The position numbers and the translations under genes were made by a program. 64,000 nt of DNA from Vibrio sinaloensis. GTDB lineage: Bacteria > Pseudomonadota > Gammaproteobacteria > Enterobacterales > Vibrionaceae. The stretch spans positions 186,001-250,000 of the forward strand of contig NZ_JWLV01000045.1 of the NCBI RefSeq assembly GCF_000808535.1, in the 5' to 3' direction. Position 1 is the stretch's first letter. The number at the start of each line of letters is the position of its first letter. Below are positions 45,211-54,898 of the stretch, piece after piece. Below the pieces are notes generated by a model. That model was not told the origin of the DNA, ran no database searches, and worked only from the letters and a program-made list of their open reading frames with translations.

Positions 45211-46761
45211 TTGATCAAACAAGGCAACTACGTTAACAGGCCCTTACCTTGGGTTATCTGCGCGTCAGTTTTTCTGAACGTGCTATTTATCGTATACCTT
45301 GTGGTTCAAACCAACGCGATTAATCGCCTAGAATCGGTCGCTCTGGAACAATCACCGATTAGTGTTGAAATGACACAAAAGCTGACCGATATAGAGCGAG
45401 CCATCGGTTATGTGGGCTTCATCCACCATTTTAAAAACTATGTTATTCGACGAGATGAACGGTATTACCAACTGGCTCTGGCAAGCTACGCCGATGCTGT
45501 TAAAAAGGTCATCGAATTCGAAGCCCTCACCACCAACAACGAATTGATTGTCGAACTAGAAATACTAAAACGTACCCTAGATGAATATCGACAAAACCTA
45601 TTGGTCGCAAAATCACAACCCGCAGAAATGAGCGTCGAAGCCTTAGACCAAATCGTCAAAGTAGATGACGACCCAGCGAGCGAAGCTCTGCGGACGTTAC
45701 AATCCTCACTACTGCCTAAGTTTGAGTACATCCATGATCAAACAACACTTGAACTGAAAAACCTCAGTCACCTCACTCTGCTGTTTAACTTGATCGTTGC
45801 ACCTATCATCATTGTTGTTGGCTACTTTGTACTCAGCGTGATGCGAAAAGTCCATAAATTGGGCTGCCAACTCACATCAATTCTCGACATGTCGCCCGAT
45901 GGCATCCTCTACATCTCTGAGCAGGGCTCTATTCTCCAAGCCAATAAAAAAGCATGTGCGTTGCTAGAGTACAGTGAAACCGAGCTAAAAAACCTCCCCT
46001 TGGAACAACTCGTTACCTCGGAGTATCAGGCCTTTTGTTCCCATTACCGAGAACATGTATTTAACAGTGACAAGCCCTATGCCGAATACAAACCACGTCG
46101 AGTTAAAGCACTCACTCAATCCCAGCGAGAAATTGAGCTGGAGATCGCTATAGCCTCTCAGCGTGTTGGTGATGAAAATCGCAGCGTTTGCATTATTCGC
46201 GATATGACTTATCACAATGAACTTAAACTTAAAGCGGAAAAAGATAGCCTAACCCAATTGCTAAATCGGTGGATGCTCGATGAGTTGTTACAAAAAGAAA
46301 TCGACCGATGCACCAGAAGCAACCAGTCGCTCTCATTGCTCTTGGTCGACATTGATAACTTTAAGACAATCAATGACAAACTAGGACATGATATGGGTGA
46401 CGCCATTTTGAGGGAAACCGCGAACTTCCTTCAACAACGCACCCGTTCATACGACCATATTGGTCGCTGGGGAGGTGATGAGTTTATTTTGGTATGCCCC
46501 AATCTAAGTGTGAAAGACGCAGAAACATACGCACATCGACTATTAAGGCAATATCGTAAACTCAAAGAAATATCCCCTCACAATATCTCCCTGAGTATTG
46601 GTATCGCGACCATGTCGTCAGAGGCATTCAATCAACAAACGCTCTTTAAAAGGGCTGATGTTGCGCTGTACCACGCCAAAAATGCGGGCAAAAATCGCTG
46701 TGCGCATAGCGACAAACTGCCCGTTCGCAATGCGCAAAAAACTCGATATAGCCGAGCGTAA
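45211..46761 (+). CDS. Membrane diguanylate cyclase with PAS and GGDEF domains
   Basis: This 516-residue protein has a membrane helix at about 12-35, a helical periplasmic region, a second helix (LTLLFNLIVAPIIIVVGYFVL), a PAS domain (ILDMSPDGILYISEQGSILQANKKACALLEY) and a GGDEF domain beginning KDSLTQLLNRWMLDELL with active site RWGGDEFILV. It should make cyclic-di-GMP. The start is TTG at 45211; the ribosome site is weak, but no better start is in frame. The signal is unknown. Confidence 0.92.
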   Translation: MIKQGNYVNRPLPWVICASVFLNVLFIVYLVVQTNAINRLESVALEQSPISVEMTQKLTDIERAIGYVGFIHHFKNYVIRRDERYYQLALASYADAVKKVIEFEALTTNNELIVELEILKRTLDEYRQNLLVAKSQPAEMSVEALDQIVKVDDDPASEALRTLQSSLLPKFEYIHDQTTLELKNLSHLTLLFNLIVAPIIIVVGYFVLSVMRKVHKLGCQLTSILDMSPDGILYISEQGSILQANKKACALLEYSETELKNLPLEQLVTSEYQAFCSHYREHVFNSDKPYAEYKPRRVKALTQSQREIELEIAIASQRVGDENRSVCIIRDMTYHNELKLKAEKDSLTQLLNRWMLDELLQKEIDRCTRSNQSLSLLLVDIDNFKTINDKLGHDMGDAILRETANFLQQRTRSYDHIGRWGGDEFILVCPNLSVKDAETYAHRLLRQYRKLKEISPHNISLSIGIATMSSEAFNQQTLFKRADVALYHAKNAGKNRCAHSDKLPVRNAQKTRYSRA

Positions 46762-46796
46762 ATAATGCTTAACATAACTTTCGCGAAGGCCAAAAG

Positions 46797-46821
46797 AAAA
46801 GAGAGCAGCGATGCTCTCTTT
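46797..46821 (-). terminator. Bidirectional terminator between GGDEF and PstS-like genes
   Basis: AAAAGAGAGC and GCTCTCTTT (46797-46821) form a stem with an AGCGAT loop between two convergent genes. Confidence 0.85.
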
Positions 46822-46829
46822 CAATACTG

Positions 46830-47645
46830 TTATTTGATTGGCGTATAGCCATATTCTCCGATCAGTGCTTTTGCTTCGCTGCCAGTGAGGTAGCGAATAA
46901 AGGCCAATGAATCCTTATCCACTTTTTCGGTTTTATACAGCACAAGGAAAGGACGAGACAGTTCATAGCGGCCCGTTGCGATGTTTTTCTGGTTAGCTTC
47001 AACCCCCTCAAATTGAATCGCCTTGATTGAGCGATCAACCGAGCCAGTCGAGATAAAACCTATCGCTTGCTTGTTATGATTAACTATGGTTTTCACCATG
47101 CTGTTGCTGTTGACCACCAAGTTGTCTGGATTAATATCCGACACTAAACGCCCGTTGATGACTTTCGTTAGACCTAAAAGACTTTCAAAACTGTAACGTG
47201 AGCCTGACGATGCCTCGCGGGTGACAACGGCGATTTTTTGATCGTGACCACCGACTTGCTTCCAGTTGGTAATTTTTCCCTTGTAGATATCGTACAACTG
47301 CTCGCGAGTCACATTTTGAATTGGGTTTGATTGGTTGACCACAACGGCCAACCCATCAAAAGCTATTGGTGTCACCGTCAGTGATTCATCTTGCTCGCTC
47401 TCTGTTAAGTAACGAGAGCTCATCCCGATGTCTGCGACGCCTTTCTTAATTAACGTGATACCAGCCGTTGAGCCAACACCTTGAACGGCAATGTAGCTGT
47501 CAGAATGAACCTGATTAAACTTTTCGGCTAGAACGTCCATTACACGAGCAACAGACGTAGACCCAGATACGTTGACTTCTTTAGCCGTCACAGAGGGGAC
47601 TACAAGCGAGAAAGACACCAGTGCAGCAAGCACAACACGAACCAT
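46830..47645 (-). CDS. PstS-like phosphate-binding periplasmic protein
   Basis: This 271-residue protein has a signal peptide (VRVVLAALVSFSLVVPSVTA) and phosphate-binding-type motifs: VNVSGSTSVARVMDVLAEKF, GVGSTAGITLIKKGVADIGMSSRYL and VTREASSGSRYSFESLLGL, including the TS-GS-like phosphate loops. It belongs to the PstS-like family. No pst permease genes are adjacent. It may bind phosphate for a distant PstCAB system. A canonical Pho box was not seen upstream. Confidence 0.88.
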   Translation of the reverse strand: MVRVVLAALVSFSLVVPSVTAKEVNVSGSTSVARVMDVLAEKFNQVHSDSYIAVQGVGSTAGITLIKKGVADIGMSSRYLTESEQDESLTVTPIAFDGLAVVVNQSNPIQNVTREQLYDIYKGKITNWKQVGGHDQKIAVVTREASSGSRYSFESLLGLTKVINGRLVSDINPDNLVVNSNSMVKTIVNHNKQAIGFISTGSVDRSIKAIQFEGVEANQKNIATGRYELSRPFLVLYKTEKVDKDSLAFIRYLTGSEAKALIGEYGYTPIK

Positions 47646-47843
47646 AATTTTCTCCCATTAAAACTTGGTAAGCTTCCAAACAGGCTGTCATCTTATTGCG
47701 GTTACATGACATTTTTGTGAAAAGCTATGCAGACAGCAAAATTCCGGTTACATAGTATAGGGAGTGCATCTGAACACTAACGAACTTGGTGGTACTTTAA
47801 CGGTAAACGTCAATCAGGTGCTAAACCAACTAAGGGAGCCACA

Positions 47844-48197
47844 ATGAGCGTAGTGAGTTTGCTACAAAGGCAAGTGGAGAGTCGAGCGCAGCTCATTTGC
47901 CAACAACGCAACCAAAGCTTGCCAGCAGAACTTGGTAAGGCGAGCTATGAAACGATCGAAAACGGCGTCGTGTTCATCAAACAACATTTTCTACTCGACT
48001 CAAGCCACTGTGATTACATGTTGCCTGTCGCAAAGGTCGCATGGTCGGAAGGAAAAAGCAGCTGGGAGCTTTACTTACCGGACCAATCAACCTTAGAAAG
48101 CTGGTTACCCTATCCGTTTCTTGCTCAAAGTAGTGATCTGACAGCAATCATGCGAGAAATCGATAAAGATCCAAAATCGATGTTTTGGGAAGATTAA
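47844..48197 (+). CDS. DUF3024 protein (117 aa)
   Basis: This 117-residue protein shows the DUF3024 layout, including VFIKQHFLLDSSHCDYMLPVAKVAWSEGKSSWELYLPDQSTLESWLPYPF. DUF3024 is frequent in Vibrio and related genera and has no known function. GGGAGCCACA precedes the ATG. It lies between a PstS-like gene and rnb and is transcribed towards rnb. Confidence 0.82.
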   Translation: MSVVSLLQRQVESRAQLICQQRNQSLPAELGKASYETIENGVVFIKQHFLLDSSHCDYMLPVAKVAWSEGKSSWELYLPDQSTLESWLPYPFLAQSSDLTAIMREIDKDPKSMFWED

Positions 48198-48224
48198 AAA
48201 AGGGTGCGACCTGCGCACCCTTTT
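48198..48224 (-). terminator. Bidirectional terminator between DUF3024 and rnb
   Basis: AAAAGGGTGCG (48198-48208) pairs with CGCACCCTTTT (48214-48224) across a five-base loop, with A and T runs on both sides. Confidence 0.9.
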
Positions 48225-48239
48225 AGCCTTTCGAATCGG

Positions 48240-50243
48240 TTATTCAGCGTCTGAAGTGACTTCCTCAACCGTTTTAACCTCTTCAAATATCTGAGTCGGT
48301 TTAGCAACAATGCTGCGGCTTTCTTGGTTTACGTCAGAAAGAACCACTTCCAGAACATCACCCAAACGGTAAACCACTTCTTTATCGATGGCGATCGTAC
48401 CCTCGTCAGCATTGCATTCTAAACGTTCTTTATTCGCCAGAATCAGAGAACCAGGAATAAAGGCGGCAGCGCCATTTTCCACCAAACGAACGCGCATTCC
48501 TGCTCGGTTGATGTCAAAAATCTCACCATGGAACTTCGTCTCTTTTGCTGGCTCATCGGCAAGCGTACGCGCGTACAGCCAATCACCTACATTGCGTTCA
48601 GCAATCTTGTGATGCTTGCGGTGAAGCGCTAGCTCCTCACCGACCGTTTCATCGGCTGTTTGCACTGGCTCTTTACCCAAGATATGGGCTTTAAGCATAC
48701 GGTGGTTGATCATATCGCCGTATTTACGGATAGGTGACGTCCACGTAGCATATAGCTCAAGTCCCATTGCGTAATGCGGCAACGGCTTGTTGCCAATTTC
48801 ACTGTACGCTTGTGACTTACGGATACGATTATCAAGGTAAGAGGTTTCTTGCTCAGCTAACCAGCGACGTAGCGCAGCAAAACCTTCAAGAGTCGCGACA
48901 GACTCAGCGGTAAATGGCAATTCACCATCAGGGTTAACCAGTTTAACTACGTCTTCTATCTTTTCTGGTTTGAAGCCGGCGTGAGTGTTAAATACGCCAG
49001 AATCAAACGTCGCTTGAAGCGTTTTACCTGCACAGATGTTCGCGGTGATCATTGCTTCTTCTACAAGTCGATTGGCACTACGACGCATATCTGCGTGAAT
49101 CGCCACAACATCGTTATCTTCACTCAACTCGAAGCGGTAGTCTGGGCGGTCTGGGAACACAACCGCGTTCTTTTCACGCCAATCCGCGCGCGCAAGTGAA
49201 AACTCATACAAGTCGCGAACCACTTGAGCAATCTCATCACTTGGTTGCCAAGCTTCAGACGCGCCATTCTCGATCCAATCAGAAACGTGGTCATACGCGA
49301 GACGAGCATGAGATTTAATGTTTGCCGCGAAGAAGGCAATGTCATCGCCAATCACACCCTCTTTGCTCACCGTCACGCGGCAACACAATGCAGGACGCTG
49401 CTGGTTTTCGATCAAAGAACATAACTCGTCAGCAAGATCACGAGGCAGCATTGGAATGTTGCGGCCAGGAAGATAGATGGTAAAGCCACGTTCACGAGCC
49501 ACTTTGTCCATTTCGCTGTCTGGCGTGATGTATGCCGTTGGATCGGCAATCGCAATCGTCAGCTCAAAGTCACCTGCTTCGGTCTTTTTGGCGTAGAGCG
49601 CATCATCCATATCTTTGGTTGATTCACCATCGATGGTGACAAACGGGATATGGGTCATGTCGAGACGTTCAAGATCCTCGTCATCTATGATTTCCCAATT
49701 ATCGATACCTGCTGGCTCGCTGTTTGGCAAATCGTTTTGCGCCAATGTCACCCACCAAGGCGCGATCTTGTCATCAGCATCAGTGATCTTCTCGGTAATC
49801 TCGACGAAAAAGCCGTTGTCACCTTTCAGAGGATGGCGAATAAGCTGCGCAACAACCCAGTCACCTTCTTTTAGATCGTCACTCTTAATGCCTTTGCGAG
49901 TCTTCGCTTTCAGTGACAACTTCTTTAGTTGAGGATGATCAGGAGCAACATTTAGCTTACCCTTAAACAGCTTTACACGACCAATGAAGCGGTTGAGTCC
50001 TTGTTCCAATAACTCTTCTGGCTCAGCTTGTTCACGCTCTTTTTCGGTGCGAATGATTGCCTTAACCTTATCGCCATGCATACACTTTTTCATGTACGGA
50101 GGTGGGATGAAGTAGCTTGTCTTGCTATCCACTTCTAAAAAGCCGAAGCCTTTTTCCGTTGCTTTGATGGTGCCTTCTTTTTTTGGAAGGTTTTCTTGAA
50201 TCTGCTGCTTCAATTGAGCCAGTAACGGGTTATCTTGGAACAT
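48240..50243 (-). CDS. rnb: Exoribonuclease II
   Basis: This 667-residue 3'-5' exoribonuclease begins MFQDNPLLAQLKQQIQENLP, as RNase II does, with N-terminal cold-shock-type OB domains, the RNB catalytic domain with VTIDGESTKDMDDALYA holding the metal-binding aspartates, and a C-terminal S1 domain. It degrades single-stranded RNA to short oligonucleotides. The frame opens further back to a GTG at 50276, but the ATG at 50243 fits the family. It is divergent from deaD, another RNA-turnover gene. Confidence 0.95.
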   Translation of the reverse strand: MFQDNPLLAQLKQQIQENLPKKEGTIKATEKGFGFLEVDSKTSYFIPPPYMKKCMHGDKVKAIIRTEKEREQAEPEELLEQGLNRFIGRVKLFKGKLNVAPDHPQLKKLSLKAKTRKGIKSDDLKEGDWVVAQLIRHPLKGDNGFFVEITEKITDADDKIAPWWVTLAQNDLPNSEPAGIDNWEIIDDEDLERLDMTHIPFVTIDGESTKDMDDALYAKKTEAGDFELTIAIADPTAYITPDSEMDKVARERGFTIYLPGRNIPMLPRDLADELCSLIENQQRPALCCRVTVSKEGVIGDDIAFFAANIKSHARLAYDHVSDWIENGASEAWQPSDEIAQVVRDLYEFSLARADWREKNAVVFPDRPDYRFELSEDNDVVAIHADMRRSANRLVEEAMITANICAGKTLQATFDSGVFNTHAGFKPEKIEDVVKLVNPDGELPFTAESVATLEGFAALRRWLAEQETSYLDNRIRKSQAYSEIGNKPLPHYAMGLELYATWTSPIRKYGDMINHRMLKAHILGKEPVQTADETVGEELALHRKHHKIAERNVGDWLYARTLADEPAKETKFHGEIFDINRAGMRVRLVENGAAAFIPGSLILANKERLECNADEGTIAIDKEVVYRLGDVLEVVLSDVNQESRSIVAKPTQIFEEVKTVEEVTSDAE

Positions 50244-50671
50244 CTCTACATTTCTTACTGAAAAAATTGCCCACACTATATCACTGGCACTATAGCCAAG
50301 CCACCTTGAGCTGATAACTAATCATTCAATTGTCAGTATCGAAAACCATTTTTGGCTAAGGTTTCAGCGCCGCAGCGCACATCTTAGCCAAGATTCTCTC
50401 CGCTGAGAAAAATTTGTGATGTAATTCAATTTTTTCTGGCTTTTTTTATGCTTTTAGGGAATAATCCGCCCCCTTATATCAATGCCCCTCTTGATGTGCG
50501 ACAACTTTGTGCATCCATTTATTAGCGGCATCGATGTGTTTTATGTCCCTAGTGGCTTGATGCGATTTACGACTTGTCCGCATCTGAATGGAATCAGCTC
50601 TTATCTGGATTGGTATTGGAATTGGTAGAGCTCGTGGGACCTTTTGTTGACATAAAAATAGTAGGATCCCA
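50244..50671. promoter_or_regulatory. Divergent rnb/deaD promoter and long deaD leader (428 bases)
   Basis: No ORF was found. The stretch 50440-50671 would be a long 5' leader of deaD, as known for the cold-induced E. coli deaD gene. AGTAGGAT lies just before the deaD ATG. Clear -35/-10 boxes cannot be assigned; a T-rich block near 50430-50460 is the likeliest region. Regulation by cold or by the leader itself is inference. Confidence 0.45.
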
Positions 50672-52603
50672 ATGACAGATTCTGTAATTCAGTTTAGCGA
50701 TCTAGCGCTTAACGACTCTATCCTTTCAGCTCTTGATGGTATGGGTTTTGTTTCACCAACTCCAATTCAGGCTGCTGCTATCCCGCACCTGTTGGCTGGT
50801 AAAGACGCGCTAGGTAAAGCTCAAACTGGTACTGGTAAAACGGCTGCTTTCTCTCTACCTCTTCTTAACAAACTAGACCTTGCTCAACGTAAGCCTCAAG
50901 CTATCGTTCTTGCACCAACTCGCGAGCTTGCAATTCAGGTTGCTGCGGAAGTTAAGAACCTAGGTAAGAACATTGCTGGCCTTAAAGTGCTAGAGATCTA
51001 CGGTGGTGCATCTATCGTTGATCAAATGCGTGCTCTTAAAAACGGTGCTCACATCGTTGTAGGTACGCCAGGTCGTGTTCAAGACCTTATCAACCGTGAC
51101 CGTCTACACCTAGACGAAGTACACACGTTCGTTCTCGACGAAGCTGATGAGATGCTAAACATGGGCTTTGTTGATGACGTAACTGAAATCATGGAGCACG
51201 CTCCTGAATCAGCGCAACGCGTTCTATTCTCTGCGACTATGCCTCCAATGCTTAAGAGCATTGTTGAGCGCTTCCTACGTGACCCAGAAACCATCGACGT
51301 TGCGGGTAAAAACCACACGGTAGACAAAGTAGAGCAGCAATTCTGGGTTGTTAAAGGCGTAGAAAAAGACGAAGCAATGTCTCGTCTTCTAGAAACAGAA
51401 GAGACTGACGCGTCAATCGTATTCGTACGTACTCGTCAAGATACTGAGCGTCTGGCTGACTGGCTATGTGCACGTGGCTTCAAAGCGTCTGCACTACACG
51501 GGGACATTCCTCAGTCTCTACGTGAGCGTACTGTTGATCACATCAAACAAGGTGTTATCGACATCCTAGTTGCAACTGACGTTGTCGCTCGTGGTCTTGA
51601 TGTTCCACGTATCACGCACGTATTTAACTACGACATCCCATTCGATGTTGAGTCTTACATCCACCGTATTGGTCGTACTGGCCGTGCTGGACGTAAAGGT
51701 AAAGCGATCCTTCTAGTTCGTACTAACCAGCTTCGTATGCTTCGCACTATCGAGCGTGTTACTAAGTCATCAATGGAAGAGATTCAACTTCCTCACCGTG
51801 ACAAAGTTGCAGAATCTCGTCTAGCGAAACTGGGCGCAGAACTAGAAACTGAAAAAGAACACAAAGCGCTAGAGAAGTTCTCTGAACTGGTTGAAAAACT
51901 GCAAGAATCTCTAGAGCTAGATGCAGCGACACTAGCAGCCATCCTGCTTAAGCGTCAGCAAGGTAAGCGCCCACTATTCTACATTGGTGAAGATCCAATG
52001 ATTGAAGCGATTGAGCGTGATAAGCAACGTCGTAAAGAGCGTCGTGAAGGCGGTCGTGATGGTCGTCGTGAAGGTGGCCGCAGCTTCGACAACCAAGATT
52101 GGGATACTTACCAATTCCAAGTTGGTCGTGAGCAAGGCGTACAAGTTAAAGACATCGTTGGTGCACTAGCAAACGAACTTGGCCTAACAAAAGGCTCTAT
52201 CGGTGCGATCAAACTAGCACAAGGCGAAACTTACGTTCAGCTACCAAAAGCAATGTCTTCAGATACAGCGGGTAAACTGCGTAAGCTACGTATCCGTCAG
52301 AAGCAAGTTGACGCGGTTGTGTGTGACTTCAACGATTTCCGTGAGCCTCGTCGTGGCGGTGGCCGTGATGGCGGTCGTGGTCGTCGCGATGGTGGCGGCT
52401 ACCGTGGTAACCGTGACGGCAACCGTGAAGGTGGCTACCGTGGTAACCGCGAAGGCGGTCGTGATGGTGGCGGCTACCGCGGCAACCGTGAAGGTGGTCG
52501 TCGTGATGGCGAGCGTCGTTTTGACCGTAACCGTGGTGGCGACCATCGTGGTAACTACCGTGGCGAACGTGGCCATGGTCGTGACCGTCGCAGCGAAGGT
52601 TAA
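50672..52603 (+). CDS. deaD: DEAD-box RNA helicase DeaD/CsdA with RGG-rich tail
   Basis: This 643-residue helicase has all core motifs: Q motif, AQTGTGKT, PTRELAIQ, FVLDEADEML, SAT, and HRIGRTGRAGRKG. A DbpA-like RNA-binding domain is followed by about 85 residues of repeated G/R/D/N units (RGGGRDGGRG, YRGNRDGNREGG and similar). CsdA-type helicases help ribosome assembly and RNA decay in the cold. The divergent neighbour rnb fits an RNA-turnover theme. The repeats at the DNA level are listed separately. Confidence 0.96.
   Translation: MTDSVIQFSDLALNDSILSALDGMGFVSPTPIQAAAIPHLLAGKDALGKAQTGTGKTAAFSLPLLNKLDLAQRKPQAIVLAPTRELAIQVAAEVKNLGKNIAGLKVLEIYGGASIVDQMRALKNGAHIVVGTPGRVQDLINRDRLHLDEVHTFVLDEADEMLNMGFVDDVTEIMEHAPESAQRVLFSATMPPMLKSIVERFLRDPETIDVAGKNHTVDKVEQQFWVVKGVEKDEAMSRLLETEETDASIVFVRTRQDTERLADWLCARGFKASALHGDIPQSLRERTVDHIKQGVIDILVATDVVARGLDVPRITHVFNYDIPFDVESYIHRIGRTGRAGRKGKAILLVRTNQLRMLRTIERVTKSSMEEIQLPHRDKVAESRLAKLGAELETEKEHKALEKFSELVEKLQESLELDAATLAAILLKRQQGKRPLFYIGEDPMIEAIERDKQRRKERREGGRDGRREGGRSFDNQDWDTYQFQVGREQGVQVKDIVGALANELGLTKGSIGAIKLAQGETYVQLPKAMSSDTAGKLRKLRIRQKQVDAVVCDFNDFREPRRGGGRDGGRGRRDGGGYRGNRDGNREGGYRGNREGGRDGGGYRGNREGGRRDGERRFDRNRGGDHRGNYRGERGHGRDRRSEG
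52346..52600 (+). repeat. Degenerate tandem repeats coding the RGG tail of DeaD
   Basis: Units built on GGTGGCTACCGTGGTAACCG and CGTGAAGGCGGTCGTGATGG recur several times with third-base changes. The repeats stay in frame and are prone to length change. Confidence 0.8.
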
Positions 52604-52620
52604 TCAACCTCTGAACATGA

Positions 52621-52649
52621 AAAAAGGGTACGCATTGCGTACCCTTTTT
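52621..52649 (+). terminator. Rho-independent terminator after deaD
   Basis: AAAAAGGGTACGC (52621-52633) pairs with GCGTACCCTTTTT (52637-52649) with a three-base loop. It can also serve the convergent cheV. Confidence 0.92.
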
Positions 52650-52698
52650 GTTTATGTTGACTCGCCGCTTAGTCATAAAGCGGCAAGTAGCAGTAGTC

Positions 52699-53682
52699 TT
52701 AGTTACTCTTTCCGAAAATATACTTGTCCATCATCGCGACCATACGGCCAATCTCTGGTTTCGTGATGGTGTCATTCGCTCCCAAAGCCAGTGCTTTCGC
52801 TCTGTTATCTTCACTCATTAAAGACGAGAACATCACAATCGGCATGCTTGCGTACGCTTCGCTGTCACGTAAACGCTTCACAAGGTGCATACCATCCATT
52901 CTTGGCATTTCAACGTCCGTCACGACACCATCGATCAGCTCGCTAACAGGCAGATTTTCTTCTTTCGCCACTTCAATAAGATTCATCAACTTATCGTGCG
53001 CTTCCCCACCATCTTTACAAGCGATAATGTTGTAGCCTGCTGACGTGAGTGTGTCTTGAATCATCGAGCGAATAAACGCCGAATCGTCTACCACCATAAC
53101 GGTTTTTGCGTTTCGCTTGGTCACCATACGCTGGTTTAAGTCGACACTCTTGTCCAACTTCACATCGTATTTTTCCATGCTCAGTTCAGGGTTGATGTCG
53201 GCAATGATCTTCTCAAAGTCTAAGATCATGATCAGATTGCCATCTTTACGAACCACTGCCACTACGCAATCTTGCTCGCCCGCTTCTAAGAATTGACTTG
53301 GAGACTCTACATCATTCCAAGAGATACGGTGGATGCGACTGATTGAATCAATCAAAAAGCCATTGGTCATGTTGTTAAAGTCTGTGACGATTACAAACTT
53401 ACGGCTCAGATCCTTATCGGTAGGAACCCCCAACCAACCCGCCAAATCGACTAGCGGAGTAAGAATATCACGCGACGAAAACACCCCGACCATATGTGGC
53501 TGAGCATTGGGGTAATCGGTGGTTTCCGGTACTTGAATTACCTCACGGACTTTCGCAACGTTAATACCGTAATAACAGGTCTTCTTGCTGCCATCAGGCA
53601 TCTGCTTGACCAGATGAAACTCGATAATTTCTAACTCGTTAGTACCACTTTCCGTGAGTATCGTACTACTTGATACACTCAT
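52699..53682 (-). CDS. cheV: Chemotaxis protein CheV (CheW-receiver fusion)
   Basis: This 327-residue protein has an N-terminal CheW domain (INVAKVREVIQVPETTDYPNAQPHMVGVFSSRDILTPLVDLAGWLG) and a C-terminal receiver domain (KTVMVVDDSAFIRSMIQDTL; phospho-acceptor VVTDVEMPRMDGMHL; lysine in ITKPEIG). CheV couples chemoreceptors to the kinase and is tuned by phosphorylation. Vibrio genomes hold several copies. There is no adjacent che operon. Confidence 0.93.
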   Translation of the reverse strand: MSVSSSTILTESGTNELEIIEFHLVKQMPDGSKKTCYYGINVAKVREVIQVPETTDYPNAQPHMVGVFSSRDILTPLVDLAGWLGVPTDKDLSRKFVIVTDFNNMTNGFLIDSISRIHRISWNDVESPSQFLEAGEQDCVVAVVRKDGNLIMILDFEKIIADINPELSMEKYDVKLDKSVDLNQRMVTKRNAKTVMVVDDSAFIRSMIQDTLTSAGYNIIACKDGGEAHDKLMNLIEVAKEENLPVSELIDGVVTDVEMPRMDGMHLVKRLRDSEAYASMPIVMFSSLMSEDNRAKALALGANDTITKPEIGRMVAMMDKYIFGKSN

Positions 53683-53803
53683 ATTTTCTTTTTGCCTACG
53701 CTAAACTTTCGGGGTATACACCTTTGTAACTGCTATTAAGTCATTTGTAAATTTCATTTGCAACGGTTGCCCATTGTTGTGATTGACTCAACACCGAATT
53801 ACT

Positions 53804-54772
53804 CTAATCAATCGCTTGCCAATGACTTGGAGGCGTCAACCCCCACTTTGCCATCGCCGCCTTCGAATAGATTGCGTTTCCCTGATTTCCGATTTGAATC
53901 GGTATACTGCGAGCCGATTCGCCATTTACTATTTTATTCACCAATTGCCCTGCCGTCACGCCCTGACTTTTACCAAACAGCACTACGCCACCCGCCGCTT
54001 TGTCGCTCGCGACAGCAAAATCCCAAAAGCCAAATACTGGGATCGTAGAGTTTTGGTTCGTCCAGGCGATGATCTCGTCTGCAGGTACGTTTTCACCCGT
54101 GTTATCGACCAGAGTTTGATAGAGGCCGACAATCACCACAGAGAACCCATCATCGGGCGCACTTAAAATGGCCTCCTGCCACTCATTTTGTGTCCTTGCG
54201 CTGACAATCTCGACATCCACGCCGAGGTTAGAGTGAATCAAGGAATACTGGCGCTCGATGTACTGCCGAGCAATGTGTGAAGTCACCCCTGAGTCAAACA
54301 TGATTCGTACATTCATTTGCTCAACGGGTATGAGCCGCTTTAGTTCACCAATCGTTTTAACAAACAATGGTCGCTCCAATACACCTGTAATTTGTGCTTG
54401 CCCTCGATAATTCTTTAATACCTCTCTAGGGTTAGAGTTGATGCCTAAAAATACTACCGAGATGGGTTCATCATAGAGTTTTGGCCACAAATACTTCAAC
54501 GCATTGTCATCACCCAAAATCACGATATCCGGTTTGTACTCAATGTATTTGACAAAAGCGAGCTCCGCCATTTTTTCATATTCAGTTGGCGGTACTCTTT
54601 TGGTATCCATTTGAAACGAGTCAAACTCAATACCCGCTTGCAACGTTTGCTTAATGCCCTCGACATAGCTTTTATCCCAAGCGAACCCAGAATGGTAACT
54701 TTCAATCAGCAGCACCTTATTCGCAAGAACGGGAAAGGACATCAAAAAGAGTAGACATAACCATGGTCGCAT
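53804..54772 (-). CDS. Periplasmic ABC-type substrate-binding protein (PF04392-like)
   Basis: This 322-residue protein has a signal peptide (RPWLCLLFLMSFPVLA) and a periplasmic-binding fold: KVLLIESYHSGFAWDKSYVEGI, KPDIVILGDDNALKYL, ISVVFLGINSNPREV, and a C-terminal VVLFGKSQGVTAGQLVNKI. It belongs to the group usually linked with signalling or orphan ABC systems. It is divergent from a sensor kinase gene 126 bases away and may be that kinase's ligand-binding partner. The ligand is unknown. Confidence 0.82.
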   Translation of the reverse strand: MRPWLCLLFLMSFPVLANKVLLIESYHSGFAWDKSYVEGIKQTLQAGIEFDSFQMDTKRVPPTEYEKMAELAFVKYIEYKPDIVILGDDNALKYLWPKLYDEPISVVFLGINSNPREVLKNYRGQAQITGVLERPLFVKTIGELKRLIPVEQMNVRIMFDSGVTSHIARQYIERQYSLIHSNLGVDVEIVSARTQNEWQEAILSAPDDGFSVVIVGLYQTLVDNTGENVPADEIIAWTNQNSTIPVFGFWDFAVASDKAAGGVVLFGKSQGVTAGQLVNKIVNGESARSIPIQIGNQGNAIYSKAAMAKWGLTPPSHWQAID

Positions 54773-54898
54773 AAGCGATCTCCACTGAATACTTCATTTC
54801 AGTTTAGTCAGCATACGCGTATTTACCTAACCAAAACACGCGTTGATTAAAAAGAGCTAGCTATACTGGTACTTATAGTCCTTTTGCAGCAGATCATT

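Noticed and set aside
47680..47720. Pho box upstream of the PstS-like gene
   Set aside because: TGTCAT and TGACA occur but in inverted order and without the direct-repeat spacing that PhoB needs.
52286..52676. Antisense and frame-shifted ORFs over the deaD tail
   Set aside because: They arise from the repetitive RGG-coding DNA and translate to threonine/valine or histidine-rich repeats.
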